NCBI RefSeq assembly: GCF_030014955.1
Contig: NZ_JAGRPV010000001.1
Coordinates: 3,596,001 to 3,660,000, forward strand
Length of the DNA: 64,000 nt
Direction of reading: 5' to 3'
Source: Cohnella hashimotonis
GTDB taxonomy: Bacteria; Bacillota; Bacilli; Paenibacillales; Paenibacillaceae
Position numbers and translations under genes: made by a program. Shown here one piece after another: positions 1-9,654 of this stretch. The first letter of the stretch is position 1. Each line of letters opens with the position of its first letter. A model generated the notes under the pieces. The model did no database searches and was not told where the DNA came from. It saw only the letters and a program-made list of their open reading frames with translations.

Positions 1-541
<541 letters not shown>

Positions 542-548
542 CTATAAT

Positions 549-1811
549 TCAGCCTTTGACCAACCTGATAATATCGTTGTAAGTGACGACGACCATCAGC
601 AGCATCAGCGCCGCGAAGCCGATAAAGTGAACAAGGCTCTCGCGGTTCGGATCGACCGGGCGGCCGCGGATCGCCTCGATGCCGATGAACAGCAGGCGGC
701 TTCCGTCGAGCGCCGGGATCGGCAGCAGATTGAAGATGCCCAGGTACAGGCTTAAAATCGCGCCCCACCAGGTCAGCTGCGTCACGCCCTGCTTGGCGAT
801 CTCAACGGTCACCTGCGCCGTTCCGACCGGTCCGTTGAGCTCTTCAAGCTTGACCTCGCCGAAAATGATCTTGCGGAAGCCGTCGAAAATTTTCTTCGTG
901 CTGTCCACCATCGCATGACCTGCGAGCGAGAAGGTCTCTCCAAAGCCCGGATGCCGCATTTCCGGCGCCATTACGATGCCGACCTTGCCCGTGCTCGCGC
1001 TCGGCGTCACCGTTATTTTCACTTGTTGACCGTCCCGGTCCACGATCCAATTCATCGGCTTGCCCGCGCTGCCCGTGATCGCCTGGGACAGCTTCTGGCT
1101 GTCTCCTTCGACAGCGACGCCGTTAACGGAAACGACCAGGTCGCCCTTCTGCAGCCCGGCCGCCTTCGCCGCGCCGTCGGCAGTCACTTCATTGATGAAA
1201 ATCTTCGTATTCGGCTCGACCGCTACGCCGTACGATTGAAAAAAGACGGCGAACAGCACGAACGCCAAAATAAAGTTCATCAGCGGGCCGGCGAATATGG
1301 TCATCGCCTTCTTGCCTGCCGAAGCGCTGCCGAACTGGCGGTCCAGCGGCGCGATCTGCGTGTCTCTGCCCTTCGCGACGATGAGCGCCTGCGGGTGGAC
1401 GTCGTACCGCTGCACGTCTCCGTCCACGTCCAGCGTCAGATACAGGTGGCGCTCGAGATCGATCGCCGTGACTTCCCCGCGCAAGATTTGCGTCCGCTCG
1501 TCAAGCCGATCCAAATAAATGCGCGTCACCTTGTCGTCCTTGATCCGGACGCCTACCGTATGCCCCGCCTGCACCTCGACGACCTCGGGATCCTCTCCCG
1601 CCATTCGCACGAAACCGCCGATCGGCAGCAGCCGCAGCGTGAACCGGCTCTCTCCGCGCTTGATCGAGAACAGCTTCGGGCCGAACCCGATCGCAAACTC
1701 CCGCACCAGCACGCCGGCCCGCTTGGCAAAATAAAAGTGTCCGAACTCATGAATCGAGACGAGCACAAAAAAGACGAGAACCGTTAGAAAAACAACCTGT
1801 ACCATTTCCAT
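549..1811 (-). CDS. rseP: Site-2 intramembrane zinc metalloprotease RseP/RasP
   Basis: Membrane protease that cleaves transmembrane segments, such as anti-sigma factors (RsiW in Bacillus) and signal-peptide remnants, after site-1 cleavage. 420 aa. The zinc motif HEFGH is at residues 21-25 in the first membrane segment, a PDZ domain lies around 205-290, and the second active-site motif ALDG is at 367-370 near the C-terminal membrane segment. The ATG start has GGAGGG eight bases upstream. It lies between dxr and proS as in Bacillus. The ECF-like promoter at the other end of the window hints that the organism has ECF sigma/anti-sigma pairs this protease could act on; that link is inference. Confidence 0.95.
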   Translation of the reverse strand: MEMVQVVFLTVLVFFVLVSIHEFGHFYFAKRAGVLVREFAIGFGPKLFSIKRGESRFTLRLLPIGGFVRMAGEDPEVVEVQAGHTVGVRIKDDKVTRIYLDRLDERTQILRGEVTAIDLERHLYLTLDVDGDVQRYDVHPQALIVAKGRDTQIAPLDRQFGSASAGKKAMTIFAGPLMNFILAFVLFAVFFQSYGVAVEPNTKIFINEVTADGAAKAAGLQKGDLVVSVNGVAVEGDSQKLSQAITGSAGKPMNWIVDRDGQQVKITVTPSASTGKVGIVMAPEMRHPGFGETFSLAGHAMVDSTKKIFDGFRKIIFGEVKLEELNGPVGTAQVTVEIAKQGVTQLTWWGAILSLYLGIFNLLPIPALDGSRLLFIGIEAIRGRPVDPNRESLVHFIGFAALMLLMVVVTYNDIIRLVKG

Positions 1812-1907
1812 GCAAGTTACCCTCCGTCCGCCCTAACGGCTGTCCTTAGATTAACATTATTCGCCGAGGCGATACAAGAGAATACGGGTCTTGCGAAAGG
1901 TCGGTTG

Positions 1908-3056
1908 CTATTTGCGCCATCCGGCTGCAGCTTCGCGCGCCCGGCCGTCCGCGAAAGCGATCTCCTCGAGGTCCGGCTCGACGGTCGTCTCGTGCGCGGC
2001 GAGCGCAGATTCGATAATCTCCTCGATCGCAAGAAACGGAATCTCGCGCTTCAGGAAACGGGCCACGGCGACCTCGTTCGCCGCGTTGAATACGGTCGGG
2101 GCCGTCCCGCCTGCTCTCCCGGCCTCGTATGCCATTCTAAGACACGGATACCGGTCGAAATCCATTTCCTTAAAATGCAGCGTGCCTGCGCGCAGCAGAT
2201 CCAGCGGAGATGCGGGCGACGGTCGACGCTCCGGGTAAGTGAGCGCGTACTGTATCGGCACCCGCATGTCCGGATTGCCGAGTTGAGCCATGACGCTCGT
2301 ATCGACGAATTCGACCATCGAATGCACGATGCTCTCCGGATGCAGCACGACGTCGATCCGGTCGTACGGCAAGTCGAACAGCCAGCGCGCCTCGATCACC
2401 TCGAGGCCCTTGTTCGCCATCGTCGCCGAGTCGATCGTAATTTTCGCGCCCATCGACCAATTGGGATGCTTCAGCGCGTCCTCGACCGTCACGCCGCCAA
2501 GCTCGCTGCGGGCGCGATCTCGGAAGCTTCCGCCGGAAGCCGTGATGACAAGGCGCCTGATCGCGCCGCGATTCTCGCCGTTCAGGCACTGGAAGATCGC
2601 GGAATGCTCGCTGTCGATAGGCAGCAGCGGCACGCCGCGCTCCGCGCTTTTTCGCATGACGATGTGCCCGGCCGTCACAAGCGTCTCTTTATTCGCCAGA
2701 CCGATGGCGGCTCCCGCATCGATCGCGGCCAGCGTCGACTTCAAGCCGAGGCTGCCGAGCAGCGCGCATACGACATAATTCGCATCGGCGCCCGCCGCCG
2801 CTTCGATCAAGCCTTCTTCTCCCCACACGAGCCTCGTGCCGGCTGGCAGGTCCGCCCTGATCTTATCGGCCAGCGCTTTCGAGCCGATCGATACGAGCTT
2901 GGGCCTGAAGCGATGGGCTTGTTCGAGCAAAAGCTCGTGCCGCGTTCCGGCCGCCAGGCTGACGACCTCATACGCTTCGGGCTCCCGAGAGACGACGTCG
3001 AGCGTCTGGGTGCCTATCGAACCGGTGCTGCCGAGCACCGCCACCTTCTTTTTCAA
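1908..3056 (-). CDS. dxr: 1-deoxy-D-xylulose 5-phosphate reductoisomerase
   Basis: Second step of the MEP isoprenoid pathway: DXP to 2-C-methyl-D-erythritol 4-phosphate using NADPH and a divalent metal. 382 aa from a TTG start at 3056, chosen because ACGGAGGG sits eight bases upstream and the NADPH-binding GSTGSIG (residues 9-15) then falls at the normal distance from the N-terminus. An upstream in-frame ATG at 3104 would add 16 residues with no homology or ribosome site. The metal-binding DSEH is at 148-151. It sits between cdsA and rseP, so isoprenoid supply is linked with undecaprenyl and phospholipid genes. Confidence 0.95.
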   Translation of the reverse strand: MKKKVAVLGSTGSIGTQTLDVVSREPEAYEVVSLAAGTRHELLLEQAHRFRPKLVSIGSKALADKIRADLPAGTRLVWGEEGLIEAAAGADANYVVCALLGSLGLKSTLAAIDAGAAIGLANKETLVTAGHIVMRKSAERGVPLLPIDSEHSAIFQCLNGENRGAIRRLVITASGGSFRDRARSELGGVTVEDALKHPNWSMGAKITIDSATMANKGLEVIEARWLFDLPYDRIDVVLHPESIVHSMVEFVDTSVMAQLGNPDMRVPIQYALTYPERRPSPASPLDLLRAGTLHFKEMDFDRYPCLRMAYEAGRAGGTAPTVFNAANEVAVARFLKREIPFLAIEEIIESALAAHETTVEPDLEEIAFADGRAREAAAGWRK

Positions 3057-3131
3057 GCCGTTCCCTCCGTTATGTATGGCGATGATGCAACAGCTGCCCA
3101 TCACGTGATTATGCGATCAAACCAAACCAAA

Positions 3132-3917
3132 TCAGATCAGTCCCAGCAAATGAATGAGCGGAAATACGACCAACCAGCTGTCCGTACGATCGAGCACGCC
3201 GCCGTGTCCCGGCAGCAGATTGCCCGAGTCCTTGACGCCGCGCAGCCTTTTGTATGCGGATTGGATCAAATCGCCGAGCTGACCTGCGACCGCGGCGGCG
3301 AGCGCGACAGCAAGCGCGGTACCGAAATCGATCCAGTCCGGCCATACCACCGCGAACACGATCGCTACGAGCAGCGCGATGACCAGACCGCCCAGCGCGC
3401 CCTCGACGGTCTTGTTGGGGCTGATCGAAGGCCACAGCTTCGTTCTGCCGATTGCCTTGCCGACAAAATAGGCGCCGGCGTCCGAAGCCCAGATGCAAAA
3501 AAAGACGAGCAGCGGCCAAAACACGCCGTGCGGCATCTCGCGTGTCAGCGCCATATAGCGAAAGCCGAGTCCGATATAAAAAGCGCCGACGAACAGCAGC
3601 GCCGATTGATCGAGCGTAATTCTGTTTTTACTGAACACGGTCGCGGACAGCAGCAAAAACATCAGCACCCACGATACCGACTCCGCACTCGGCGTCGTCC
3701 AGCCGAAGGGCAGGTGCGGCAGGGCAAGCACGAGCGTGGCCGCAAAGCCGCACAGCACGTCCAGGCGGCTCGCCGGAAGCTTGTTGAGCTTGACGAATTC
3801 ATGGTATCCGATAAGTGCGAGCGCTGCGAGCATGAGCGAATAATACCAGCCGCCCAGTCCCAGCAACGCTAAAAAAGCGGCGCCGGCCACGACGCCCGTC
3901 ACGATCCGTTGCCCCAT
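3132..3917 (-). CDS. cdsA: Phosphatidate cytidylyltransferase
   Basis: Makes CDP-diacylglycerol from phosphatidic acid and CTP in the membrane, the entry to phosphatidylglycerol and related lipids. 261 aa with about eight hydrophobic segments. The full CDS signature is at the C-terminal end, residues 220-245 (S-x-x-K-R-x4-K-D, then PGHGGVLDRTD). The ATG at 3917 has GGAGGG ten bases upstream and lies 4 bases after the uppS stop, so the two are translationally close. A much longer open frame extends upstream through uppS in another frame but is compositionally a shadow and was not used. Confidence 0.95.
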   Translation of the reverse strand: MGQRIVTGVVAGAAFLALLGLGGWYYSLMLAALALIGYHEFVKLNKLPASRLDVLCGFAATLVLALPHLPFGWTTPSAESVSWVLMFLLLSATVFSKNRITLDQSALLFVGAFYIGLGFRYMALTREMPHGVFWPLLVFFCIWASDAGAYFVGKAIGRTKLWPSISPNKTVEGALGGLVIALLVAIVFAVVWPDWIDFGTALAVALAAAVAGQLGDLIQSAYKRLRGVKDSGNLLPGHGGVLDRTDSWLVVFPLIHLLGLI

Positions 3918-3921
3918 CGAC

Positions 3922-4725
3922 TCAGATCCCTCCGTAGCGGCGCGCGCGCCGTTGATACTCGCGAATCGCTTCATGGAAATGCGCTTCCGAAAATTCGGGC
4001 CAATAGACGTCCGTAAACCAAAATTCGCTGTATGCAAGCTGCCAAAGCATGAAATTGCTAAGTCGCAACTCGCCGCTGGTGCGGATGAGCAAATCCGGAT
4101 CCGGGAAGTCTCCGCTAAGCAGCGACTGCTGGAACGTTTGCTCGTCGATCTCGTCCGGCGACAGCTCGCCTGCAGCCGCGCGCTTCGCGATCGTCCTGGC
4201 CGCCTCGACGATTTCCATCCGGCTCCCGTAGTTAAGCGCGAAGTTGAGCACGAGTCCCGTGTTGTTCGCCGTGCGGCGAACCGCCTCCTCGATCGCATCG
4301 AGCGTAAAGTCCGGCAGCAAATCCCGCACGCCCATCATTTTCACCTGCACGTTGTTGCGGATCAAGTCTTCGAGCTCGATCGACAGAAACTCCTGCGGCA
4401 GCTTCATCAAAAAGTCGACTTCAGCCTTGGGCCGCTTCCAGTTTTCCGTGGAGAACGCGTACATCGTCAAAAACTCTACGCCTAGACGATCGGCGGCTTG
4501 GGTAATGCGCTTGACGGCCTTCATGCCGCTATGGTGTCCTGCCACCCGCGGCAGTCCGCGGGCTTTGGCCCAGCGTCCGTTGCCGTCCATGATGATGGCC
4601 ACGTGCCGGGGAATTCGGCCTTCCTTCAGCAAATCCTCGGACGCCCGGGACTGCGAGCTTCCTGCCCGCCCTTGCCCGCCGTCCTCCTTTTTGCCGAACA
4701 GACCGCCTAAGAATCGATTGCTCAT
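3922..4725 (-). CDS. uppS: Isoprenyl transferase (undecaprenyl diphosphate synthase)
   Basis: Condenses isopentenyl diphosphate onto farnesyl diphosphate to give the C55 carrier lipid for peptidoglycan and wall polymers. 267 aa. The Z-type motif MDGNGRW is at residues 46-52, with Asp47 the expected Mg-pyrophosphate ligand. The RTSGELRLSNF and W-P-E-F motifs near the C-terminus are also present. An N-terminal extension of about 37 polar residues precedes the catalytic fold. ATG start with AGGGGGA. A 137-base gap with a small hairpin separates it from frr upstream. Confidence 0.95.
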   Translation of the reverse strand: MSNRFLGGLFGKKEDGGQGRAGSSQSRASEDLLKEGRIPRHVAIIMDGNGRWAKARGLPRVAGHHSGMKAVKRITQAADRLGVEFLTMYAFSTENWKRPKAEVDFLMKLPQEFLSIELEDLIRNNVQVKMMGVRDLLPDFTLDAIEEAVRRTANNTGLVLNFALNYGSRMEIVEAARTIAKRAAAGELSPDEIDEQTFQQSLLSGDFPDPDLLIRTSGELRLSNFMLWQLAYSEFWFTDVYWPEFSEAHFHEAIREYQRRARRYGGI

Positions 4726-4752
4726 GGCTGTTCCCCCTGGATTATGCGACCA

Positions 4753-4775
4753 TTAAATAACCCCACCGCGTGGGG
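4753..4775 (-). terminator. Short hairpin between frr and uppS
   Basis: Six-base arms CCCCAC/GTGGGG around a 3-base CGC loop, followed on the minus strand by TTATTTAAT. This could be a weak terminator or attenuator 3' of frr. The stem is short and the U-run interrupted, so partial readthrough into uppS is expected. The rest of the 4726-4862 gap shows no clear promoter. Confidence 0.4.
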
Positions 4776-4862
4776 CTGTGCGCTGGAGCCTGAATCAGTT
4801 CCGATGCGGGGATCCCCGAAAATTCAAACGAACCCCACCTTTCGGAGGGGCCGGTCGATTGT

Positions 4863-5417
4863 TTAAACTTCCATGATTTCTTTTTCTTTGGCGGACAAGA
4901 TCTTGTCCACTTCGGCTACGAAGCGATCCGTCGATTTCTGGATATCGTCCTGATGACGGCGGGACTCGTCTTCGGAGATCTCGCCTTTTTCTTTTTTCTT
5001 GATGTCGTCGTTGGCGTCGCGGCGAATGTTGCGGATGGCGACCTTCGCTTCTTCGCCGAATTTCTTCGTCGACTTGACGAGATCGGCGCGGCGCTCTTCG
5101 GTCAGCGGCGGAATGTTCAGCCGAATGATCGTGCCGTCGTTGGCGGGCGTCAGTCCGACGTCGGACTTCAAGATCGCCTTTTCGATCGCGGCCAGAGCCG
5201 ATTTGTCCCACGGCTGAATGATCAGCGTACGGGAATCCGGCGTGTTGATCGTTCCGAGCTGGTTAACCGGCGTAAGCGCGCCGTAATATTCGGCCTGAAC
5301 GCGGTCGAGCATCGCGGCGGATGCGCGTCCGGCACGCAGCGTAGACAAGTCGCGGCGCAGTGCGGCCAGCGCTTTTTCCATCCGTTCTTCTGCGTTCTTC
5401 TTGATCGTTTGAGGCAC
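4863..5417 (-). CDS. frr: Ribosome recycling factor
   Basis: Splits post-termination ribosomes together with EF-G. 184 aa, the usual length. Recognised by RAGRAS near residue 29, the [11 protein letters not shown] segment and the KEKEIMEV C-terminus. The start codon is GTG at 5417, placed immediately after the pyrH stop TAA. Its ribosome site AGGGGAG lies inside the end of pyrH, ten bases upstream, so pyrH and frr are translationally coupled. Order pyrH-frr-uppS is the common bacterial one. Confidence 0.96.
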   Translation of the reverse strand: MPQTIKKNAEERMEKALAALRRDLSTLRAGRASAAMLDRVQAEYYGALTPVNQLGTINTPDSRTLIIQPWDKSALAAIEKAILKSDVGLTPANDGTIIRLNIPPLTEERRADLVKSTKKFGEEAKVAIRNIRRDANDDIKKKEKGEISEDESRRHQDDIQKSTDRFVAEVDKILSAKEKEIMEV

Positions 5418-6209
<792 letters not shown>

Positions 6210-6222
6210 TTAAACGCTCTTT

Positions 6223-6247
6223 AAAAAAGGGAACACCGCGTGTCCCC
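6223..6247 (-). terminator. Rho-independent terminator after tsf
   Basis: On the minus-strand RNA an eight-pair stem (GGGGACAC with GUGUUCCC, one G.U pair) closes a GCG triloop and is followed by six U. The G.U pair would be an A.C mismatch on the other strand, which fixes the direction. It ends the rpsB-tsf unit before pyrH. Confidence 0.82.
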
Positions 6248-6261
6248 CCGAGTCGTGCCGA

Positions 6262-6912
6262 TTAAACTTTGACTTGTGCCATAACTTCTTCGACGAAATT
6301 ATCTTGCTTCTTTTCAAGGCCTTCGCCGAGCTCGAAACGAACGAAGCGGCGGATGGAGATTTGCTCGCCGATCGTGGAGATCTTCTCGTTGAGCAGCGTT
6401 TGGATTGTCTTGTCCGGATCCTTGACGAACGATTGCTCGAGCAGTACGTTTTCTTCGTAGTACTTGTTCAGGCGGCCTTCGACGATCTTTTCGACGATTT
6501 TCTCCGGCTTGCCTTCGTTGAGCGCCTGGTTGCGAAGAATCTCGGCTTCCTTGTCCAGGTCGGCTTGTTGCACTTCCTCGCGGCGAACGACCAGCGGATT
6601 GGCAGCTGCGATATGCATCGCGATGTCGCGTACGAGTTCCTTGAATTGATCCGTCATGGCGACGAAGTCGGTTTCGCAGTTGACTTCGACGAGCACGCCG
6701 ATGCGGCCTGCGCCATGGATGTAAGATTCTACGCGGCCTTCGGTGGCGATACGGTCGCCCTTTTTCGCGGCGGCGGCAAGACCCTTCTCGCGAAGGAGGT
6801 CAGCTGCCTTCGCGATGTCGCCGCCGGCTTCCTCAAGTGCCTTTTTGCAATCCAACATGCCCGCTCCCGTTCTTTCGCGGAGCGCTTTTACGTCTGCTGC
6901 GTTAACTGCCAT
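6262..6912 (-). CDS. tsf: Translation elongation factor Ts
   Basis: Guanine nucleotide exchange factor for EF-Tu. 216 aa, the compact form; the E. coli and B. subtilis proteins are about 280-295 aa, so part of the C-terminal domain is reduced. The N-terminal UBA-like domain ([21 protein letters not shown]) is residues 6-26, and the EF-Tu-contacting TDFV is at 81-84. ATG start with GGAGGGAA. A strong terminator lies between it and rpsB, and another follows it, so its dose relative to S2 is probably set by partial readthrough. Confidence 0.96.
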   Translation of the reverse strand: MAVNAADVKALRERTGAGMLDCKKALEEAGGDIAKAADLLREKGLAAAAKKGDRIATEGRVESYIHGAGRIGVLVEVNCETDFVAMTDQFKELVRDIAMHIAAANPLVVRREEVQQADLDKEAEILRNQALNEGKPEKIVEKIVEGRLNKYYEENVLLEQSFVKDPDKTIQTLLNEKISTIGEQISIRRFVRFELGEGLEKKQDNFVEEVMAQVKV

Positions 6913-6982
6913 GGGATTCCCTCCTGGTATGTGGCCGCCGGACGCTGCTCGCGCGGACGGCTATCGATTGGTTTATGTTTTC

Positions 6983-7022
6983 AAAAAAAGGGCGGTGAGA
7001 AGGTTCTCTTCTGACCACCCTT
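6983..7022 (-). terminator. Terminator/attenuator between rpsB and tsf
   Basis: A two-part stem: AAGGGTGGT with ACCGCCCTT (one G.U), then after one mismatch AGAAG/CTTCT around a 5-base loop. Seven U follow on the minus strand. Strong enough to terminate most rpsB transcripts, and I see no convincing promoter between it and tsf, so tsf would depend on leakage. Confidence 0.83.
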
Positions 7023-7052
7023 GACCTCGCAATGCTGTAAGAACCGGCTGGC

Positions 7053-7751
7053 TTAGGCGGTCGTTTCTTCGCCTTGGCGGGATTCGACGATGGCATCGGC
7101 CATCTTGCTCGTCAGCAGCTTAACGGCGCGGATCGCGTCGTCGTTGCCCGGAATGACGTAGTCGATCTCGTCCGGATCGCAGTTCGTGTCGACGATGCCG
7201 ACGATCGGAATACCCAGCTTGCGGGCTTCTGCGACGGCGATGCGTTCCTTGCGCGGATCGATGATGAACAGCGCGTCAGGCAGTCTGCGCATATGCTTGA
7301 TGCCGCCGAGGAACTTCTCGAGACGCTCTTTTTCCTTGCGAAGGATGATGACTTCCTTCTTAGGCAACACTTCGAACGTGCCGTCCTGCTCCCACTTGTC
7401 CAGTTGGTGCAGACGATCCGTACGCTTCTGAATCGTGGAGAAGTTGGTCAGCGTGCCGCCGAGCCAACGTTGGTTGATGTAGAATTGACCGCTGCGCTCC
7501 GCTTCTTCCTTCACGGAATCCTGCGCTTGCTTCTTCGTGCCGACGAACAGCATCGTGCCGCCTTGCTCGCCGAGCTGGCGAACGAAGTTGTACGCTTCGT
7601 CGACTTTCTTGACCGTCTTTTGCAGGTCGATGATGTAGATGCCGTTCCGTTCGGTAAAGATGTACTTGTCCATCTTCGGGTTCCAGCGACGCGTTTGGTG
7701 ACCGAAGTGTACGCCAGCTTCGAGAAGCTGCTTCATCGAAATAACTGCCAT
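7053..7751 (-). CDS. rpsB: 30S ribosomal protein S2
   Basis: Small-subunit protein near S1/S21 and the head-body junction. 232 aa from the ATG at 7751, which has GGAGGTG nine bases upstream; a start four codons earlier overlaps that ribosome site and is unlikely. Typical S2 segments: [14 protein letters not shown] near the N-terminus, RWLGGTLTN, and [19 protein letters not shown]. First gene of a unit with its own promoter at 7884-7912, immediately downstream of the fla/che operon, as in Bacillus. Confidence 0.97.
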   Translation of the reverse strand: MAVISMKQLLEAGVHFGHQTRRWNPKMDKYIFTERNGIYIIDLQKTVKKVDEAYNFVRQLGEQGGTMLFVGTKKQAQDSVKEEAERSGQFYINQRWLGGTLTNFSTIQKRTDRLHQLDKWEQDGTFEVLPKKEVIILRKEKERLEKFLGGIKHMRRLPDALFIIDPRKERIAVAEARKLGIPIVGIVDTNCDPDEIDYVIPGNDDAIRAVKLLTSKMADAIVESRQGEETTA

Positions 7752-7808
7752 TTTAACTTGCACCTCCGTATGGTTTTGGATCGTGAATCTCCTCCGCCGG
7801 TTCGCGCT

Positions 7809-7850
7809 TTCCGTCAGAACTTCGCGTAAAGCAAAGCACCGCTGACGGAA
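7809..7850 (-). promoter_or_regulatory. Structured 5' leader of rpsB
   Basis: Nine-base perfect arms TTCCGTCAG/CTGACGGAA enclose 24 bases within the rpsB leader of about 125 nt. Ribosomal protein genes often carry leader structures bound by their own product, so an S2-binding or attenuation element is a fair guess. I do not recognise it as a named family. Confidence 0.4.
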
Positions 7851-7883
7851 TTGAACGGCGTGCGTTTTTTCACACCGTTTAAC

Positions 7884-7912
7884 AATATAACATATGGATG
7901 GCCGGCTTGCAA
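7884..7912 (-). promoter_or_regulatory. Sigma-A-type promoter of rpsB
   Basis: -35 TTGCAA (7907-7912, 4 of 6) and -10 TATATT (7884-7889, 5 of 6) with a 17-base spacer, followed by an AT-rich start region. The -35 element lies mostly inside the 3' arm of the preceding hairpin, so end of the motility operon and start of the ribosomal unit overlap physically. Confidence 0.65.
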
Positions 7913-7928
7913 CACAAGCCGGCCATCC
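7896..7928 (-). terminator. Long perfect hairpin at the end of the fla/che operon
   Basis: Fourteen-base perfect GC-rich arms (GGATGGCCGGCTTG and its complement) with a 5-base loop, starting about 35 bases after the stop of the last operon gene. No clean U-run follows (ATATGTTATATT), so termination would be atypical, though placement and stability suggest a terminator or 3'-end stabiliser. Confidence 0.55.
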
Positions 7929-7963
7929 GATCGGCCCTTCGCATGTAGTCGAAAGCGGCCGCC

Positions 7964-8557
7964 TTATTTATTTTTGTCGCGAAGCAGTTCCGCGATAATC
8001 CCCTCGTACGTAATTTCGCCTTCGAATACGCTGAGACCGACCCGCATTTTGCCGCTGTACGGTTTGGCGGCCTTGACGAATGCGGCTTTGTCCTTGATGA
8101 CGCCGAGCGCCTTCAAGCCGGTCGCAACCTTTTCAAGCGAGTCTCCGGCCGCGACATAGAGGCCAAGACGCGTTTGGGGGGCGGCTTCGGTGGCTTTCGC
8201 AGGGGCAGTGGAAGCGGAAGCGCTTGGTGCCGGCGTAGGCGTGGCTACAGACGTACTCGTAGGCGCAGCCGTCTCGCCGCCGGCTTGCCCGGACTTGTTC
8301 CCCTCTGCCGCAAGCGCGTCCTCCTTGGCCTTGGCAGCGGCCGCATCCAGCTGTGCCTGCGTGTACATCGGTTCGCTCAGCTTGTACATGCCGTAACCGC
8401 TCCCTTCGGCTTGCTCCTGAAGCTGGGCGACCGTGAGCGGCTCGGGCAGCGCCGTTCCTGAACTCAGCTTCTGGCCGTACGTCATCAGCTGCAGCAGGGC
8501 GGCGCCGGCCATCAGACCGACGCCGAAGCCGACCAGCAGCGCGCGGCGCTTGTTCAT
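7964..8557 (-). CDS. Membrane-anchored YceG/MltG-like protein of the motility operon
   Basis: 197 aa. One N-terminal membrane segment (about residues 8-26), a polar region, an Ala/Ser/Thr/Pro-rich linker (about 85-125), and a C-terminal domain of about 65 residues (from [15 protein letters not shown]). That domain resembles the small LysM-like subdomain of the MltG/YceG family; the catalytic transglycosylase domain is absent. It overlaps the SwrB-like gene by ATGA and is the last gene of the fla/che operon. The role is unknown; a cell-wall or basal-body-associated extracellular domain is inferred from topology only. Confidence 0.75.
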   Translation of the reverse strand: MNKRRALLVGFGVGLMAGAALLQLMTYGQKLSSGTALPEPLTVAQLQEQAEGSGYGMYKLSEPMYTQAQLDAAAAKAKEDALAAEGNKSGQAGGETAAPTSTSVATPTPAPSASASTAPAKATEAAPQTRLGLYVAAGDSLEKVATGLKALGVIKDKAAFVKAAKPYSGKMRVGLSVFEGEITYEGIIAELLRDKNK

Positions 8558-9282
8558 GGCCGGTTCACCTCCCGCTTGGCGAGCTGCAGTATAAGCTGCA
8601 CTTCGCCTTTGTTCATGTTCATCGCCTTGGCGATTTGCTCGACCGAGCGCCCCCGCTCGTGCAGTTCCAGTAATTCGGCGTAGCGCTCGCTGATCGCGGA
8701 CGGCCTGTCGGACGGTCCGCCGCGGCTCTCCGCCGGGGCTGTCGCGGCCGTATCGGCGGCGGCGACGGCTAGCGGCGGGCGATTTTCGGCTTCCTGGATT
8801 CGCGCAGCCAAATGCCCTGCCAGCCGGGCTTCCGCCGCAGCGTCCGCCGGCTGCGCAAATCTTGCAGCCGTCTCCGCGGAATCGCTGGCAGACAAGCCTT
8901 CTTCCCTAAGGCGTTCAGGCGCCGCCTGCCCCACAACCGCTGGCTTAGGCTCCTCTGGCAATCGAGTCGTCTCTCTTGTCGCGGCAAGCTCCCCGCGACC
9001 ATGCGATTCCGCCTTCCGGTGCGCGGCGGTTTCTTCCATCTGGCGCTCCAGCTCTCGAATGCGCAGGCCGAGACGGCTTACCGTTTCGTCTTGTTCTCTC
9101 TTGAAGGCCGCCACCGCGTCCACGAGCTCCCGATTTTCCGTCTCGAGATCCTCGAGCAGCCTGTCGTACGCTTCTTCATTGACGACAGCGGCCGACTGCG
9201 CCTTCGGTTCGGGCTTCAGCCAGCCGTATCCCGCAATTGCGGCCCCGGCGATTACGAGCGTAACCCACGGCTCCATGTCCAA
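8554..9282 (-). CDS. SwrB-like membrane protein (DUF6115-type)
   Basis: 242 aa: one N-terminal membrane segment (about 6-22), a coiled-coil stretch (about 36-85), a long low-complexity middle and a C-terminal helix-turn-helix-like tail (ELHERGRSVEQIAKAMN, then KGEVQLILQLAKRE). That tail is the conserved part of Bacillus SwrB, which activates flagellar type III export and swarming and sits in the same place between sigD and rpsB. It is longer than B. subtilis SwrB (about 167 aa) because of the middle region. Start is TTG at 9282 with AAGGTG eight bases upstream. Functional equivalence to SwrB is inference from tail and position. Confidence 0.75.
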   Translation of the reverse strand: MDMEPWVTLVIAGAAIAGYGWLKPEPKAQSAAVVNEEAYDRLLEDLETENRELVDAVAAFKREQDETVSRLGLRIRELERQMEETAAHRKAESHGRGELAATRETTRLPEEPKPAVVGQAAPERLREEGLSASDSAETAARFAQPADAAAEARLAGHLAARIQEAENRPPLAVAAADTAATAPAESRGGPSDRPSAISERYAELLELHERGRSVEQIAKAMNMNKGEVQLILQLAKREVNRP

Positions 9283-9303
9283 TGCTCTCTCACCTTCCCC
9301 ATG

Positions 9304-9633
9304 CTATAGCGACAGGTCGATGTGATGTCCTTTATAGGGATGTTCGGCCGCATGCGTCTCCGTTCGCTCGCTTTCGTTCTCGTCCGCCCGCTTCTTTTTC
9401 GCGAACGGTCTCTTTTGACGGCTTTCCTTGGGATCGTCATCTTCCGAGATCGATTTGTGTCCGGTGCCTTCCGACTTGGCATTGCGCTTCGCGTCGCGCT
9501 CGGCAAGCTTCTGGGCCTGAACGCCGAGCGCGGCCTGGTCGGTAGACTGGCGCAGCTGCTGCGCAGCCTGAAGCGGCGTCAGTTCGATCGAGCGGGGAAT
9601 CGAAGTTTGCACGTCGATCGGCTTGTAGCTCAC
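9304..9633 (-). CDS. Small conserved protein of the fla/che operon, function unknown
   Basis: 109 aa, highly charged and soluble, no membrane segment or recognisable fold. The N-terminus S-Y-K-P-I-D-V-Q-T-S-I-P-R is a pattern I associate with small proteins found in clostridial and paenibacilli motility clusters. The C-terminal half is rich in Lys, Arg, Glu and Asp and is probably disordered. GTG start with AGGAGG. Tightly placed between fapA and the SwrB-like gene, so co-expressed with both. Confidence 0.65.
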   Translation of the reverse strand: MSYKPIDVQTSIPRSIELTPLQAAQQLRQSTDQAALGVQAQKLAERDAKRNAKSEGTGHKSISEDDDPKESRQKRPFAKKKRADENESERTETHAAEHPYKGHHIDLSL

Positions 9634-9654
9634 GGCCGTTCGCCTCCTGTCGCG

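Noticed and set aside
1905..3872. 655-codon open frame on the plus strand opposite dxr/cdsA
   Set aside because: Antisense shadow in GC-rich DNA; the minus strand holds two well-known enzymes with all motifs.
3918..4298. N-terminal extension of cdsA by 127 codons
   Set aside because: It lies in uppS in another frame, is Arg/Ser-rich, and the internal ATG has a proper ribosome site and family length.
8174..8461. Gly/Arg-rich plus-strand frame opposite the YceG-like gene
   Set aside because: Product of reading the Ala/Ser/Thr/Pro linker DNA backwards; no start signal.
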